A stretch of DNA of 35,263 nt, taken from positions 1 to 35,263 of the forward strand of contig JALSPW010000190.1 in assembly GCA_026985735.1 (NCBI GenBank), read 5' to 3'. Below are positions 33,828 to 35,263 of this stretch, in pieces (the stretch's first letter is position 1; every line of letters starts with the position of its first letter). The translations under genes and the position numbers were made by a program. Origin of the DNA: Saprospiraceae bacterium (lineage in GTDB: Bacteria; Bacteroidota; Bacteroidia; Chitinophagales; Saprospiraceae). The notes under the pieces were generated by a model that made no database searches, was not told the origin of the DNA, and worked only from the letters and a program-made list of their open reading frames with translations.

Positions 33828-35263
33828 TCAAAACAAGCTAATATATCCTATGTGTATCTTTACATCCTTAAAGTCAAAAGGGTTGTCGTATTGTTTGCCG
33901 ACAGCTGATGCAAGACTTAGGATCCCTCCTTTTGTATCAAAATTTATTCCCGCACCAAAGCCAACAGGGGTATCTTCAATAGATATTGTTGAATAAGGAT
34001 TATAAATAAACGCATAATCCAAAAATGCAAACAGAAAAGAATTTCTGTCGATTAACAATCGAATTTCCGCTGTAGAGACGGAATAAATTGAAGCAAATAT
34101 ACTTTCTTCATCAAAACCACGTAATAATCCGGATCCACCTAAACGGAACAATTCATTTTCATATAATTTCTCTGCAGATTTTTTCCAGGCACTTTTATTT
34201 GCCAATTTCAGTACGATTTTAGGCCCTAAGGAATAGTAAAAAGAAAAACTTTCCGAAATATTAAATACATAAGAACTAGTTTTGATTGAATCATAACTAT
34301 TACTAAAATCAAAATTCTCATTTTTCAAACTTGTAATTTGAAAATTTTTTAAGATTTTTCTTTGTCCTGAATATCCATCTATCACTAATTCAAAACCTTT
34401 ACGTGGATTATAATGGTAATCCAAATTTTCATAACCCAACTGTATTCCCAAACTATTGGACATTATATCCAATTTACCGGGCAAACGACCCAAAGCCAAA
34501 ATCGAAGTACTGTCAATAGACAACAATCTTGATGAAAAAAGTTTCCAATATGATTTTACATAATTTACTCCATTAAAAAAGTATTGAATTCCTAAATCCA
34601 AATTGACATCGCGGTATTGATCCTGATTTATAAAAATGCTGAATTTAGAATCCAAACCAAAAGGCATTTCAAAAATAAAAGGATAATTGACATTCAATAT
34701 CAGATTTTGCCTTTCTTTGGCCATATTTTTATAATTGAAATACAATCTCTCCCCGTGTCCGAATTTGTTTAGGAATTCTGCAGTTATTTCACCGGTCAAC
34801 CTATATTTTCTCACCCCTGTATTATCCGGAAGCAATCCCAAAAGAAAATCAAATCTATTAACTTTTTTTTCTTTTAAATCCAAGTTTAAAGTAGCACCGG
34901 AGCCAAAAAAAGAAACAGTTGGAGGATTATTAAGTGTCACAAAAGGTAAATTATTCAATTTTTCACTGACCTTATCAATTTTGCTCTTGTCAAAAGTCTC
35001 TCCTTTCTTTATTTCAAGAAAACGTCTTAAAAATCCGGTTGATAAATCTATTCCCGAAGTTATTTTAATAGAATCAAAATAAATCCTTTTATTCTTTTGA
35101 ATTACAAACAATCCGGAAATCATACTATCGTTTTCGAATGTTATACTATCCATTTTCACGTAAGCAAAAGGATAACCCGTATTATCAAAATAAGTAAGGA
35201 GTTTTTCAAATTCAACTTTTACCCTTGTGGGTAAAATATACTTACCCTCCCATTTAGAAATAT
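33828..35263 (-). CDS. BamA/TamA-superfamily outer-membrane protein (POTRA + D15-like barrel), 5' end beyond window
   Basis: The reading frame continues past a GTG at 35159 to the right edge ('YFDNTGYPFAYVKMDS'), so the N-terminus and signal peptide are missing; 478 residues are visible. The first 100 or so form POTRA-like modules: 'NTGYPFAYVKM', 'RIYFDSIKITSG', 'FLRRFLEIKKGETFDKSKI', 'LNNLPFVTL'. A barrel of alternating amphipathic strands follows. The conserved 'ELFRLGGSGLLRGFDEES' corresponds to the RGF/Y motif of the L6 loop in Omp85 proteins. It ends 'HIGYISLF' with a terminal Phe beta-signal. It is probably an outer-membrane assembly or translocation protein, shorter and more divergent than BamA. 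The substrate is unknown. Confidence 0.83.
   Translation of the reverse strand, partial: ISKWEGKYILPTRVKVEFEKLLTYFDNTGYPFAYVKMDSITFENDSMISGLFVIQKNKRIYFDSIKITSGIDLSTGFLRRFLEIKKGETFDKSKIDKVSEKLNNLPFVTLNNPPTVSFFGSGATLNLDLKEKKVNRFDFLLGLLPDNTGVRKYRLTGEITAEFLNKFGHGERLYFNYKNMAKERQNLILNVNYPFIFEMPFGLDSKFSIFINQDQYRDVNLDLGIQYFFNGVNYVKSYWKLFSSRLLSIDSTSILALGRLPGKLDIMSNSLGIQLGYENLDYHYNPRKGFELVIDGYSGQRKILKNFQITSLKNENFDFSNSYDSIKTSSYVFNISESFSFYYSLGPKIVLKLANKSAWKKSAEKLYENELFRLGGSGLLRGFDEESIFASIYSVSTAEIRLLIDRNSFLFAFLDYAFIYNPYSTISIEDTPVGFGAGINFDTKGGILSLASAVGKQYDNPFDFKDVKIHIGYISLF

Noticed and set aside
1-35263. Search for tRNA, rRNA, CRISPR, toxin-antitoxin, transposase, integrase or phage genes
   Set aside because: No clover-leaf end motifs, spaced repeats or characteristic protein motifs were seen by eye; a tRNAscan or HMM search could still find something small.

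Overview
The window is AT-rich DNA from a member of the Bacteroidota, most likely a Saprospiria-like or related gliding lineage. Evidence for this is a complete type IX secretion / gliding motility core (PorP/SprF-like protein, GldK, GldL, GldM, GldN), a giant protein ending in a CHU_C-type 'gliding motility-associated C-terminal domain', a second giant HYR-repeat adhesin, an isochorismate synthase (menaquinone route), and Bacteroidota-type promoter -7 elements (TAnnTTTG) in front of several genes. No tRNA, rRNA, CRISPR array, transposase or phage gene was seen.

Layout, left to right. (1) 1-4273: minus strand, a LuxR-type response regulator followed by a secreted HYR adhesin that runs off the left edge; its start codon lies inside a 13-bp inverted repeat. 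(2) 4813-8044: plus strand, three translationally coupled genes (Gfo/Idh oxidoreductase, lipoprotein, polyprenyl-phosphate sugar-1-phosphate transferase) that look like a surface polysaccharide module. (3) 8049-17450: minus strand, porP-like, then gldKLMN ending in a clear terminator, then panC and an NtrY-like histidine kinase. (4) 17576-21025: plus strand, dusB, cca and isochorismate synthase in a tight operon. (5) 21026-27167: a 4.6-kb minus-strand gene for a 1526-residue secreted protein with about ten SprB-like repeats, a cohesin-like domain and a CHU_C domain. Non-coding DNA of 0.7-0.8 kb lies on each side, holding similar repeat modules and hairpin-rich segments. (6) 27168-29695: a PASTA protein (plus), converging on a minus-strand ppx-plsC pair. 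(7) 29900-32515: plus-strand operon of arginine deiminase, hotdog thioesterase and a YihY/BrkB membrane protein. (8) 32516-35263: a non-coding stretch with dyads, a membrane-anchored coiled-coil protein (plus), and a convergent POTRA/beta-barrel outer-membrane protein truncated by the right edge.

Functionally the window is dominated by the cell surface: the T9SS motor and core (GldL/GldM motor, GldK/GldN ring, PorP-like barrel), two giant secreted proteins that are probable T9SS cargo, an outer-membrane barrel of the BamA/TamA superfamily, and polysaccharide initiation. Housekeeping genes (dusB, cca, panC, menF-like, ppx, plsC) lie between them. The least explained parts are the hairpin-rich intergenic segment at about 21.1-21.4 kb, the related-looking module at about 26.8-27.0 kb, and the start-codon inverted repeat at about 3.42-3.50 kb.
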